The position numbers were made by a program, and so were the translations under genes. Shown here in pieces: positions 33,188-43,726 of a DNA stretch of 46,617 bases. The DNA is taken from assembly GCA_007376185.1 (NCBI GenBank), contig VMFS01000005.1:1-46617 (forward strand), read 5' to 3'. The notes under the pieces are model-generated. The model did not search any database. It saw only the letters and a program-made list of their open reading frames with translations, and was not told the origin of the DNA. The stretch comes from Parcubacteria group bacterium Gr01-1014_30. Lineage in GTDB: Bacteria; Patescibacteriota; Minisyncoccia; Minisyncoccales; 2-12-FULL-40-12. Every line of letters starts with the position of its first letter. The first letter of the stretch is position 1.

Positions 33188-33922
33188 ATGCCTGAAATTC
33201 ACATACGCGCTGAAGAAATTTTAACCATAGGGCCGTTTCCGGTTACCAATTCTCTTTTGGCATCTTTTTTGATTTCAGGTTTAATGGTGGCCGCCACTTT
33301 TTTTATGCGGAAAAAAATGGCTTTTATTCCCGGCAAAATTCAGAATTTTTTTGAAATGATAGTTGAAGACATATTAAAACTGATGGACTCCGTTTTGACC
33401 GACAGAAAGCTTTCGGAGAAGTATTTGCCGCTCGTGGCCACGATTTTTCTTTTTGTTTTGGCTTCAAACTGGCTGGGTTTAATTCCGGGAGTGGGCGCTG
33501 TAGGGTTTAAAGAGAACGGGGTTTTGAAGGCCTTTTTGCGGCCGCCTTCAAGCGACCTAAATTTTACCATAGCTTTGGCCGCTATAGCCGTTTTCGGCGT
33601 TAATTTTTTTGCGGTTTTGGCGTTGGGTTTTAAGAAGCACTTTTCCAAATTTTTCACTCTTCGCAATCCGATTTTTTCTTTTGTGGGGTTGATTGAATTT
33701 GCCTCAGAATTCATTAAAATCATTTCTTTTTCCTTCAGATTGTTCGGAAACATATTCGCTGGTAAGGTTTTGCTCTTAATAGTCGGTTTTCTGGTGCCTT
33801 ACTTTATACCTTTGCCTTTTCTGTTTCTTGAAATTTTTATAGGGTTTATACAGGCCTTTATTTTTGCTATACTTACGCTGGTATTCATCGCCATGGCCGT
33901 GCAGCCAGAATCGGCCCACTAA
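33188..33922 (+). CDS. atpB: ATP synthase Fo subunit a
   Basis: 244 residues, five to six transmembrane helices. It forms the proton half-channels against the c ring. Conserved parts: LASNWLGLIPGVG, the essential Arg in ISFSFRLFGNIFAGKVLL, and the last helix IGFIQAFIFAILTLVFIAMAV. Length is on the short side but normal for bacteria. It is the first gene of the B-E-F-H-A-G-D-C operon; the next gene is separated by a 129-base structured leader. Confidence 0.96.
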   Translation: MPEIHIRAEEILTIGPFPVTNSLLASFLISGLMVAATFFMRKKMAFIPGKIQNFFEMIVEDILKLMDSVLTDRKLSEKYLPLVATIFLFVLASNWLGLIPGVGAVGFKENGVLKAFLRPPSSDLNFTIALAAIAVFGVNFFAVLALGFKKHFSKFFTLRNPIFSFVGLIEFASEFIKIISFSFRLFGNIFAGKVLLLIVGFLVPYFIPLPFLFLEIFIGFIQAFIFAILTLVFIAMAVQPESAH

Positions 33923-33958
33923 AAGGTCGTTTTAAAACATTAATACTATTACCAATTA

Positions 33959-34087
33959 AGTCGCCAGCTCGGAGAGGGGTCGGGAGAACTCGACCAGTTC
34001 TCCCGTGTAGGAAAACAGCGAGGCCGAAGGCCAAGCGTTAGAAACCGCGGGTTTCTAAAGAGCGGCGTAGTGCAACGAGCCGCGACT
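33959..34087 (+). ncRNA. Structured leader B before atpE (homologous to 22045-22170)
   Basis: Closing stem AGTCGC (33959-33964) with GCGACT (34082-34087). Inside: GCTCG/CGAGC (33967-33971, 34076-34080; alternative to part of hairpin 4), hairpin 33981-33990 with 33996-34005 (loop CGACC), GGCC-GAA-GGCC (34022-34032), 34038-34046 with 34050-34058 (loop GCG), and a last stem GCGG/CCGC plus CGT/ACG (34062-34083). Single-stranded blocks match copy A exactly. It ends 17 bases before the atpE ATG, within the ATP synthase operon, where it could set the high expression of subunit c. Confidence 0.7.
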
Positions 34088-34089
34088 GA

Positions 34090-34332
<243 letters not shown>

Positions 34333-34335
34333 CAA

Positions 34336-34866
34336 ATGTCAGAGCTTTTACATCAACTTGGCATTGATTGGAAACTGCTTTTGAGCCAAGCGGTTAACTT
34401 TTTGGTTCTTTTGGCCGTCCTAACGTTTTTTCTTTACCGGCCTCTCTTGAGGATAATGCGCGAGAGAAGGCAAAAGATAGAACTAGGCATGCGAGGGGCC
34501 GAGGAGGCAGAGCATATAATAGCCCAAGCGGAAGATACAAAGAAACAAAAGATAGCGGCGGCCGAAGGTCAAGCCTTATCCATAATTTCAAGCGCAGAAA
34601 AAGAGGCGTTAAAGCAGAAAGAGCAGTTGATTTTGGAAGCTCGCTCAAAATCGGACGCCTTGCTTGAAGAGGCCGCAGACGTTGCCGAGCGCCGCCTTAT
34701 AGAACAGCTTTCAAGTTTGCTGGCAGACGCGAAGCAGCTTATAAAAGACGCGATAGTGAAGACCGTGTCGCTAAGGCCGGACCAAGTTGACGAAAAACTA
34801 ATAGACCAAGCTGTACATCAGATTAAATCCCAAATCCCAAATTCTAAACACCTTTTTGACGTATGA
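34336..34866 (+). CDS. atpF: ATP synthase Fo subunit b
   Basis: 176 residues. N-terminal transmembrane helix (LLLSQAVNFLVLLAVLTFFLY), then a long charged helix of the peripheral stalk (RERRQKIELGMRGAEEAEHI onward). The C-terminal residues IKSQIPNSKHLFDV are coded by degenerate seven-base units (AAATCCC, AAATCCC, AAATTCT, AAACACC; 34824-34850), one more heptamer tract inside a gene. It overlaps atpH by four bases (ATGA). Confidence 0.95.
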   Translation: MSELLHQLGIDWKLLLSQAVNFLVLLAVLTFFLYRPLLRIMRERRQKIELGMRGAEEAEHIIAQAEDTKKQKIAAAEGQALSIISSAEKEALKQKEQLILEARSKSDALLEEAADVAERRLIEQLSSLLADAKQLIKDAIVKTVSLRPDQVDEKLIDQAVHQIKSQIPNSKHLFDV

Positions 34867-35240
34867 AGTATTCACCGGAGTTATACGCCAGAGCGTTTAT
34901 GGAAACGGTGGCTCAGGCCTCCCAAGTAAAACAAAAAGCTCTGCTTTCGCGTTTTCTTGAAATCATCGTAAAAAACGGCGACTACCTAGGGATTAAAAAG
35001 ATACTTAGCAAGATTGAAGAAGCGGTCGTCAGGGAAAAGGGCGGGAGAATGATTACTTTGGAGTTTGCGAGAGAGGTTGAAAAAGAGCTGGCGGAGCGTC
35101 TGAAAAGCAGTTTTAGCGATAATGACCATATTTTAACGTTGCTCAATCCGGAGCTGGTTGCGGGCGTAAGGGTGTTGGTTGACGGGGAGTCGGAACTTGA
35201 TATGTCTCTGCAGAGAAAACTTAAAAAACTTTTTACATAA
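34863..35240 (+). CDS. atpH: ATP synthase F1 subunit delta, short
   Basis: 125 residues against about 175 in most bacteria. MKYSPELYARAFMETVAQ starts the N-terminal helical domain that binds alpha; the C-terminal LLNPELVAGVRVLVDGESELDMSLQRKL segment that contacts subunit b is present, so the missing part is in the middle. It connects F1 to the stalk. Operon position and the conserved ends make the call secure. Confidence 0.9.
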   Translation: MKYSPELYARAFMETVAQASQVKQKALLSRFLEIIVKNGDYLGIKKILSKIEEAVVREKGGRMITLEFAREVEKELAERLKSSFSDNDHILTLLNPELVAGVRVLVDGESELDMSLQRKLKKLFT

Positions 35241-35252
35241 TGTTACGCTTCA

Positions 35253-36782
35253 GTGTCATACGATATTCTTGAAAAACTTAAGAAGGAAATTGAAGGATTC
35301 AAAGAAAAGCCCGAATTTGCAAAAGTAGGCGTAGTCGTGGAAGCCGGCGACGGCATAGCCAAAATCTCGGGGCTGTCGGGAGCTTTGAGCCAGGAACTCT
35401 TGATCGTCCAAACAAAAGATTCTGAGGTGCCAGCTTTAGCTTTTAACTTGGAAGAAACACTTGTGGGCGCCGTGGTTTTAGGCCAAGCTCACTCCTGTCA
35501 AGTCGGCGACAGAGTTCACAAAACAGGAAAAGTTCTTTCAATAAAGGTGGGTCAAGAACTCATAGGCAGGGTCTTGAGTCCTGTTGGGGAGGCGCTGGAC
35601 GGAAAGGGCGTTTTGTTCAAAAAACCACAAGAGGCCGCTGATTATTTTTTGGAGAGACAGGCTCCTTCGGTTATTGACCGCGAGTCGGTAAATACGCCGC
35701 TTCACACCGGAGTCAAAGCCATTGACTCAATGATTCCCATAGGCAGGGGACAGAGAGAGTTGATAATCGGGGATCGCCAGACCGGTAAAACCGCCTTGGC
35801 GCTTGACGCCATTTTGAACCAGAAGCAGGACCGGGGTAGGCCACAGGTTATTTGCGTTTATGTGGCCATCGGGCAGAAAAACTCAAAAGTCGCGAAAATA
35901 ATAAAAAAACTGCAAGAAGCCGGAGCCATTGATTACACAATTGTGGTTTCTGCTCCCGCTTCCTCGCCCGTCGCTCTTCAGTATTTGGCTCCATATGCTG
36001 GCTGCGCCATCGGCGAGTACTTTATGGACAAGGGCAGGGATGCTTTGGTTATTTACGACGACCTTTCAAAGCATGCCGACGCATATAGACAGCTCTCGCT
36101 TTTGTTACGTAGGCCGCCAGGTAGGGAAGCGTATCCAGGCGACATTTTTTATCTGCACGCGCGACTTTTGGAAAGAGCGACCAAGCTCAATCCCGAAAAG
36201 GGCGGCGGGTCCTTGACCGCCTTGCCCATAATAGAAACAAAACTCGGAGACGTTTCAGCTTACATTCCTACGAACGTCATTTCAATAACCGACGGACAAA
36301 TCTATCTTGAATCTGGTCTTTTTTATCAGGGGATTCGGCCTGCCTTGAACGTCGGGCTTTCCGTGTCTAGAATAGGGTCCTCGGCCCAGACCAAAGCTAT
36401 GAAAAAAGTGGCGGGGCGTTTACGCTTAGAGCTTGCTCAGTTCAGAGAGCTTCAGGCCTTCGTGCAGTTTTCGTCGGACCTTGACGAAAACACAAGAAAA
36501 CAGATAAGCCGGGGCCGGCTGCTGACAGAGGTTTTGAAGCAAGCCGATTCTTCGCCTTTGCCCTTTGAGTGCCAAGTTGTTTTGCTTTTCGCCGCCTTGC
36601 AGGGATTTGCTGACGACGTGTCTCTTGAAAGAGTAGGGGTCTTTGAAGAGCGTTTTGAAGAGTATCTGGAAAAACTTCACCTAGAAGACATTTTGAAACC
36701 GATTCAGGAGACGGGCAATCTGGACGAAAAGACCGAAAGCGCATTAAAAAAAGCTCTAACCAATTTTAAGAACACTTTTTAG
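35253..36782 (+). CDS. atpA: ATP synthase F1 subunit alpha
   Basis: 509 residues with a GTG start (the ATG at 35240 is in another frame). Non-catalytic nucleotide-binding subunit. Seen: [15 protein letters not shown], Walker [27 protein letters not shown], Walker [17 protein letters not shown], the arginine-finger region [18 protein letters not shown]. Complete length. No Shine-Dalgarno sequence before the GTG; translation probably follows from atpH, 12 bases upstream. Confidence 0.98.
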   Translation: MSYDILEKLKKEIEGFKEKPEFAKVGVVVEAGDGIAKISGLSGALSQELLIVQTKDSEVPALAFNLEETLVGAVVLGQAHSCQVGDRVHKTGKVLSIKVGQELIGRVLSPVGEALDGKGVLFKKPQEAADYFLERQAPSVIDRESVNTPLHTGVKAIDSMIPIGRGQRELIIGDRQTGKTALALDAILNQKQDRGRPQVICVYVAIGQKNSKVAKIIKKLQEAGAIDYTIVVSAPASSPVALQYLAPYAGCAIGEYFMDKGRDALVIYDDLSKHADAYRQLSLLLRRPPGREAYPGDIFYLHARLLERATKLNPEKGGGSLTALPIIETKLGDVSAYIPTNVISITDGQIYLESGLFYQGIRPALNVGLSVSRIGSSAQTKAMKKVAGRLRLELAQFRELQAFVQFSSDLDENTRKQISRGRLLTEVLKQADSSPLPFECQVVLLFAALQGFADDVSLERVGVFEERFEEYLEKLHLEDILKPIQETGNLDEKTESALKKALTNFKNTF

Positions 36783-36785
36783 AAC

Positions 36786-37678
36786 ATGGAGTCCTTGCAA
36801 AACATAAAATCGCGCCTTCGCGCAGTTCGCAACATCGGGCAGATTACCAAGGCAATGGAAGTTGTGGCCGCTACTAAAATGAGGAAAAGTCAGGAAATAG
36901 CTCTCAGGACTCGCCCTTATGCTTTCAAAGCGCTTGAACTTTTGAGCAAACTTAGCCGCTTCTCACCTCTGGAAACGGCTTTGACCAAAAAGCGGCAGGT
37001 TAAGACAACTTTACTCGTTGTCATTGCTTCTGACCGCGGTTTGGCTGGCGCTTTCAACACTCAAGTATTTCGATCAGCTGAAAAGCTATTCAAAGCCGAC
37101 AGTGTTTACGCGGCCGTGGGAAAGAAAGCAGGAAAGTTTATTTTGAAAAAAGGTTTATCTTTGGTTTCCGGTTTTCAGGGTTTTGGCGATTTTGTGAGAT
37201 TTGAAGACATAAAGCCCTTGGCCGACTTTGTCATAGACGGGTTTAAATCGGCCAGGTGGGACCGTGTAGTTACCGTGTCAATGCATTTTCGCACGGCTTT
37301 AAAACAAGAGATGGTAAACCAGCAGGTTCTTCCAGTTGACTTTGAAAAAATTGAGGAGACCGTAAAGGCAATAGTCCCGGAACACGGTAAGTACGCAGAA
37401 TCTCTACCAACTACCAACTACAAACTACAAACTGCAGGCATTGACTACCTGTTTGAGCCTTCTGCCAAAGAAACGCTTGAAATGCTCATACCTCATTTGG
37501 TTAAAATGCAGATTTATCATTTGGTGCTGGAGGCAAATGCGTCTGAACATTCCGCAAGAAGAGTGGCTATGAAGCAGGCCTCTGACAACTCAGACGAGCT
37601 TTTTTCCGCTTTTACCCTTCAGTACAACAAAGCTAGGCAGGAAGCAATCACCAAAGAAACGATTGAAATAACGTCAAC

Positions 37679-37691
<13 letters not shown>
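36786..37691 (+). CDS. atpG: ATP synthase F1 subunit gamma
   Basis: 301 residues. Central rotor shaft. N-terminal SLQNIKSRLRAVRNIGQITKAMEVVAATKM and C-terminal helix ASEHSARRVAMKQASDNSDEL, NKARQEAITKETIEI are typical. An in-frame heptamer tract (37403-37437; units CTACCAA, CTACAAA) codes LPTTNYKLQTAG just before DYLFEPS, in a loop that is variable in the family. The last codons lie in a tandemly repeated 43-base segment that continues into the intergenic region. Confidence 0.95.
37403..37437 (+). repeat. Heptamer tract inside atpG
   Basis: CTACCAA, CTACCAA, CTACAAA, CTACAAA, CTGCAGG: five seven-base units in frame, coding TTNYKLQT. The same kind of peptide is coded in uvrC on the other strand. 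Confidence 0.85.
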
Positions 37692-39368
<1,677 letters not shown>

Positions 39369-39372
<4 letters not shown>

Positions 39373-40538
39373 ATAAGAATTTCATTGTACGTTTTCTCGT
39401 ATTCAGACACCATTCTTTCAGCGGTAAACTTTTCTTCAACAAGGGCTCGGCAATTTTCTCTCAATTCAAGATAATCTTTTTTAGGCATACCGTATATTCT
39501 TTTTACTGCCTCAACCATACCGGCAATGCCGGTTTTTTTAATCAGCCAGTTTCCTCTGACGTCTTTTGGCGAAGAGTTGACGATAAATCCGGTTTGACCG
39601 TCTTTTACGATTTCTGGCACAGACCCTCTGGCAAAAGCGACAACTGGGGTTCCGCAAGCCATTGATTCTATCATTACTAGACCAAATGGTTCTTCCCATT
39701 GTATAGGAAAAACTGTTGCTTTTGATCTGCCGTAAAAAGAAGGGACCTCGCTTCTTTTCACAGTTCCGTGATATTTTATCTTTCCCTCGCTTCTTTTGAC
39801 CTTCTCCATTATGCGGTCTTGGACATAATTTCTGTCCAATTCTTCCATAGAAAAGGCTCCAATAATGTCCAGCTTTTTTTGGGCTTTTTCGACAACTTCA
39901 ACGGCCTCTCCAATGCCTTTTGTCTTTTTCAATCTTCCAGTAAAAAGTAGGTTGTTCCCACCTTTTGCCGAAAAGGGGAACCTTGCCAGTTCCAGGCCGT
40001 TGTAGATGGTTTTCGTAAACTTGAGACCAGGGTAAGATTTTCTTTGGTAGTTTGATATGGAAACAAAGTAGTTCTCCTTTTTTCTAAACAACTTTTTGAG
40101 CCGACTTTCTAATTCAGGATACAAACAAATGCCGTGCACAGTGAACACAAATGGAGTATCAACTTCCTTGGCAACAATGAGTTCTGCCAAAGGATTATTT
40201 GTATGCACATGCACCAAGTCAAACTTTTCTTTCCGGCAGGCCTCAATGAGCCGCAAGTAAATATCCATCTGCAAACTCATTATCATTGTTGTTCTCAAAC
40301 TGGGGTTGGCAATGCTGTAAAGCTCGTTTCCTGAGATAATGGACCGAAAGGGGTTGGTGGAAGTAAAAATTTTTTTTACTTTTATGGTAGAACTCTTGGG
40401 GCACAGAAAAAAAACGTCATGCCCCCTTTTTTTTAAAATTAAAGCCAATGGCACACTCACATTGGCATCTGCTCTTATTAAATCTTCTGGCGGAGGAATC
40501 GGCTGGATGTCGCTTATGTTGGTGAAAAGTATTTTCAT
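39369..40538 (-). CDS. Glycosyltransferase family 4 protein
   Basis: 389 residues, GT-B fold. The C-terminal donor-binding domain has LLFTGRLKKTKGIGEAVEVV and the E-x7-E motif EEPFGLVMIESMACGTPVVAF followed by GSVPEIVKDGQTGF. N-terminal half carries VHVHTNNPLAELIVAKEV and VFTVHGIC. Retaining GT4 enzymes transfer sugars from nucleotide donors; the acceptor cannot be told. It overlaps the upstream glycosyltransferase by four bases, so both are one transcription unit, probably for a surface polysaccharide or glycolipid. Confidence 0.93.
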
Positions 40539-41839
40539 ACCTTGCCGCCGATTAGTTGGCTATATATGTTAGAAATCTGTTCAGCTATTTTTTTCCAGGA
40601 ATAATTTTCTACAACGTTTTTATAGCCGTTTTCCGTTAAAGTTTTTGCCAGCTCAGGGGACTTATGAATTTTAAGAACTTTTTCTTTCAAATCAACAGGG
40701 TTTCTTGGTTGAAACAGGAGGCCGTTTACGTTATCTTGGATTATTTTAGCCAGTCCGCCGACGTTAGAGGCGATGATAGTGGTTTTACAGGCCATGCTTT
40801 CTAGAGTCACCAGACCGAAGGGTTCGTAGTAAGATGGTACCACAAGCGCGTTGGCCGAGCAATAAAAAAGATGCAAGCGGTTATTGTCAACGCAGCCAAG
40901 AAAATTGATAGTATTTTCCATGCCAAGGTCTCCGACGATTTTTAAAAGCCGCTGATATTCTTTGAAGTCATCTGTGTTTTTCTGGCGACCGTAGATTTTG
41001 CCCCCTATTATTAGAACTTTTAAGTGTGCAACTTCGCTTTTTAATAGATTGGCAGCGTGTATAAGCGTTCCAATGCCTTTTCTCCACTCCAGACGTCCCA
41101 CAAACAAGATAATAAGCTCTTTTTCTGGCAGAGCGAGTTTTTTTCTGGCTTCCTGGCGGGAGACTGGAGAAAATATTTTTAAGTTAACGCCTCCTGGGAT
41201 AACCTCTATTTTTTCCTCGAAGGTCTTGTATTGTTGTTGTAAAAAAAGCTTTTCCGAGCTGGACAAGCTTATTATTGCGTCGGCATGTTTGCTTATTTCT
41301 TCTTCAAGGGACAACCTTTTATCAAAAATGTCTTTGCCGTTGTTCTTGTAAGAGTATTGCTCTTTTACCTGCAGACGAATTTTGCCAAGAGAGTGAAAAT
41401 TCTGCAAAAAAGGAACTGAAAACTGCTTGCTGGCTTTCGCGGCCAGCCAACCGCCGTCCCAGTAATGTCCGTGGAACAAGCTATAGGAGTTTTGACGGTT
41501 GATAAACTTAAGAAAGTTTTCGTATAACTCAGGCAGAAAGTCAAACAATAACTTTCTGCTGATGTACTTTATTGGCCCTCCTTGCAGTCGGATTAAACGG
41601 GAATTTCTGCCAATCAAAGATACTGATTTTTTGTGACGGCTGTCCAGCCGGGCAAAAGCATCAATAGACCAGCCATTTTTATCCAACTCCCGTAAAAGAG
41701 AATTAACATAAACAGCTTGGCCTCCGCTTTCTTGGGCTCCCAGTTGGGCTAGCGGGTCGTCATGGCAAAACATTGCCACTCTTTTGCGCAGAGGACTTTT
41801 ATCTGGCGCTGGCTCTGATTCTGAAGATGTTTTCTCCAT
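40535..41839 (-). CDS. Glycosyltransferase family 4 protein (sucrose-phosphate-synthase/MshA-like)
   Basis: 434 residues. N-terminal DDPLAQLGAQESGGQAVYVNSLLREL is the G-x-x-x-x-G-G loop of MshA and sucrose-synthase-like GT4 enzymes, followed by FHGHYWDGGWLAAKAS, VIPGGVNLKIFSP, LFVGRLEWRKGIGTLIHA and the E-x7-E motif YEPFGLVTLESMACKTT. The donor is probably a nucleotide sugar; product not determined. First gene of a two-gene unit divergent from dnaG. In its leader, a CCCC/GGGG hairpin followed by five T (minus strand, about 41866-41846) might act as an attenuator. Confidence 0.92.
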   Translation of the reverse strand: MEKTSSESEPAPDKSPLRKRVAMFCHDDPLAQLGAQESGGQAVYVNSLLRELDKNGWSIDAFARLDSRHKKSVSLIGRNSRLIRLQGGPIKYISRKLLFDFLPELYENFLKFINRQNSYSLFHGHYWDGGWLAAKASKQFSVPFLQNFHSLGKIRLQVKEQYSYKNNGKDIFDKRLSLEEEISKHADAIISLSSSEKLFLQQQYKTFEEKIEVIPGGVNLKIFSPVSRQEARKKLALPEKELIILFVGRLEWRKGIGTLIHAANLLKSEVAHLKVLIIGGKIYGRQKNTDDFKEYQRLLKIVGDLGMENTINFLGCVDNNRLHLFYCSANALVVPSYYEPFGLVTLESMACKTTIIASNVGGLAKIIQDNVNGLLFQPRNPVDLKEKVLKIHKSPELAKTLTENGYKNVVENYSWKKIAEQISNIYSQLIGGKV

Positions 41840-41927
41840 CTTAAAAACCCCCGTTTATGGGGAAATTATCATATTTTAACTTTTGCCACCAAATATGTCA
41901 ACTCTTTAAATTTTTTCGCATTTATGA

Positions 41928-41933
41928 TATAAT
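41928..41933 (+). promoter_or_regulatory. dnaG extended -10, leaderless
   Basis: TATAAT (41928-41933), preceded by TATGA; ATG of dnaG at 41942, eight bases on. Confidence 0.55.
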
Positions 41934-41941
41934 ACATATGT

Positions 41942-43663
41942 ATGGCAAGCTCGCAGGTTGCCGAAATCAAAAACCGTCTTGACATCGTTGAACTAATCGG
42001 CTCTTACATAAAACTCCAGAAAGCTGGAGCCAATTTTCGGGCTCTCTGCCCTTTTCACTCGGAAAAAAGCCCGTCGTTTTTCGTTTCGCCCTCGCGCCAA
42101 ATCTGGCATTGTTTTGGAGGTTGCGGGCAGGGCGGCGACATTTTCAAATTTATAATGCTGATTGAAGGCGTGGAATTCGGCGATGCCCTGCGTCAGTTGG
42201 CTCAAAAAGCCGGAGTGGTTTTAAAAAGAGAAAGCCCGGAATTGCGCACTCAACGCCAGCGGCTTTACGAAATTTGCGAGCTGGCAACTTTGTTTTTTGA
42301 AAAGCAGTTGGAAGAACAAAGGAGCGGAAAGTTAGCCAAAGAGTATCTTCTGAGGAGGGGCATTAACGAAGAGTCAGTCAAAAAATGGCGCATAGGTTGG
42401 AGCCCAGAGGTTTGGCAAGGACTTTCCGATTTTTTGGTGAGCAAAGGGTTCAGCAGAGCAGAGATTGAAAAAGCAGGGCTTTCCGTTAAAAGCGACAAAG
42501 GATCTTTTTACGACAGATTTCGCGGCCGCATAGTTTTTCCGGTGTTTGATTTGAGTTCTCAAGTAGTCGGCTTTGGCGGCAGGGTTTTTGCTTCGTCCGC
42601 CGAAGCTTTAGCGAAGGCGGAGAAAGAGCAAGTTGCAAAATACGTTAATATTCCCAATACTTTGCTTTACGATAAAAGCCGGATTTTGTATGGTTTGGAC
42701 AAAGCCAAGCAAGACATCAGGCAAAAGCAAGAGTGCATACTCGTTGAGGGTTACACCGACGCCATTTTGGTTTCTCAAGCAGGCTTTCCCAATGTTGTGG
42801 CGGTTTCGGGCACAGCTTTAACTCCTTTTCATCTAAATATCCTTAAAAGATATTCAGAAAACCTCTTAACGGCTTTTGACATGGATTTTGCCGGAGATTC
42901 CGCCACCAAAAGAGGCGTTGATTTGGCTCAGGAGATGGGTTTTAACATAAAAGTTCTGCTGCTGTCGGAAGGTTCAGACCCAGCCGATATTGTCGCTCAA
43001 GACGCGGGACTCTTTTCAAAACTCTTGCAGGAGGCCCGTTCAATACTTGAGTTTTATTTTGAAACAACTTTTTCGCGTTTTAACCCGGCTTTGCCCGAAA
43101 ATAAAACAGCGATTTCCAAACTTTTGCTCCCAGTCATTAAAAGAATTCCCAACTCCATTGAGAGGTCTTTTTGGGTTAGAGAATTGGCGAGGCGCCTTGA
43201 AGTGAGAGAAGACGATGTGCTGGAAGAGTTAAAAAAAGTCGGGCCAAAAAAATACGACCGAGTTCCAGAAAATCAGGAGACCACTGTCGTACATCAAAAA
43301 TCGCGCCGAGAACTTTTGGAAGAACAACTTTTGGCGCTGGCGTTTAAGTTTCCCGAATGCCTAAAATCGCTTGACCAAGAGGCCCAAGTCGTTCTTGCCG
43401 ACTTAAAACACAGAGTCGAGGCGCAGCAAGAGTATTTTAACTATATTTATTTGAAAGCCGAAGTGGAAGAACTGCAAAAAAAAGATGCCCTGCCCGAAAT
43501 TCAGTTCTGCCTGAAAGAAATCAAGTGTTTGGACATTAAAAATGAACTGGGGCAAATTTCCAGAGAGATAAAAAAGGCGGAGCAAGAAAGAAACATTCAG
43601 AAAACGGCTGAGTTGACCAAGAAGTTTGACCGAATAAGCAAAACAATGATTCAGCTAACGTAA
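41942..43663 (+). CDS. dnaG: DNA primase
   Basis: 573 residues. It makes RNA primers at the fork. CHC2 zinc finger (C36, H39, C57, C61: CPFHSEKSPSF, HCFGGCGQGGDIFKF), then the catalytic core with RFRGRIVFPVFDLSSQVVGFGGRV, and TOPRIM with the Glu in ECILVEGYTDAI and Asp pair in TAFDMDFAGDSA. The C-terminal part (EEQLLALAFKFPECL onward) is the helical helicase-binding region. Between FGGRVF and KYVNIPNT there are about 15 extra residues (ASSAEALAKAEKEQVA) coded by an inverted-repeat element. Confidence 0.97.
   Translation: MASSQVAEIKNRLDIVELIGSYIKLQKAGANFRALCPFHSEKSPSFFVSPSRQIWHCFGGCGQGGDIFKFIMLIEGVEFGDALRQLAQKAGVVLKRESPELRTQRQRLYEICELATLFFEKQLEEQRSGKLAKEYLLRRGINEESVKKWRIGWSPEVWQGLSDFLVSKGFSRAEIEKAGLSVKSDKGSFYDRFRGRIVFPVFDLSSQVVGFGGRVFASSAEALAKAEKEQVAKYVNIPNTLLYDKSRILYGLDKAKQDIRQKQECILVEGYTDAILVSQAGFPNVVAVSGTALTPFHLNILKRYSENLLTAFDMDFAGDSATKRGVDLAQEMGFNIKVLLLSEGSDPADIVAQDAGLFSKLLQEARSILEFYFETTFSRFNPALPENKTAISKLLLPVIKRIPNSIERSFWVRELARRLEVREDDVLEELKKVGPKKYDRVPENQETTVVHQKSRRELLEEQLLALAFKFPECLKSLDQEAQVVLADLKHRVEAQQEYFNYIYLKAEVEELQKKDALPEIQFCLKEIKCLDIKNELGQISREIKKAEQERNIQKTAELTKKFDRISKTMIQLT
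42591..42622 (+). repeat. In-frame hairpin element in dnaG
   Basis: TCCGCC (42596-42601) and GGCGGA (42616-42621) are terminal inverted repeats; CTTCG/CGAAG (42591-42595, 42601-42605) is an overlapping alternative. It codes SSAEALAKAE, an insertion relative to the short GGR-x-L-x-x-x-x-x-KY-x-N loop of other primases. Confidence 0.75.
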
Positions 43664-43726
43664 GTTAGGGATTGAACGTTGACAAAAAAATAGCGGAATT
43701 TGTTGAATGGTAAAGGAGATGAGGAA

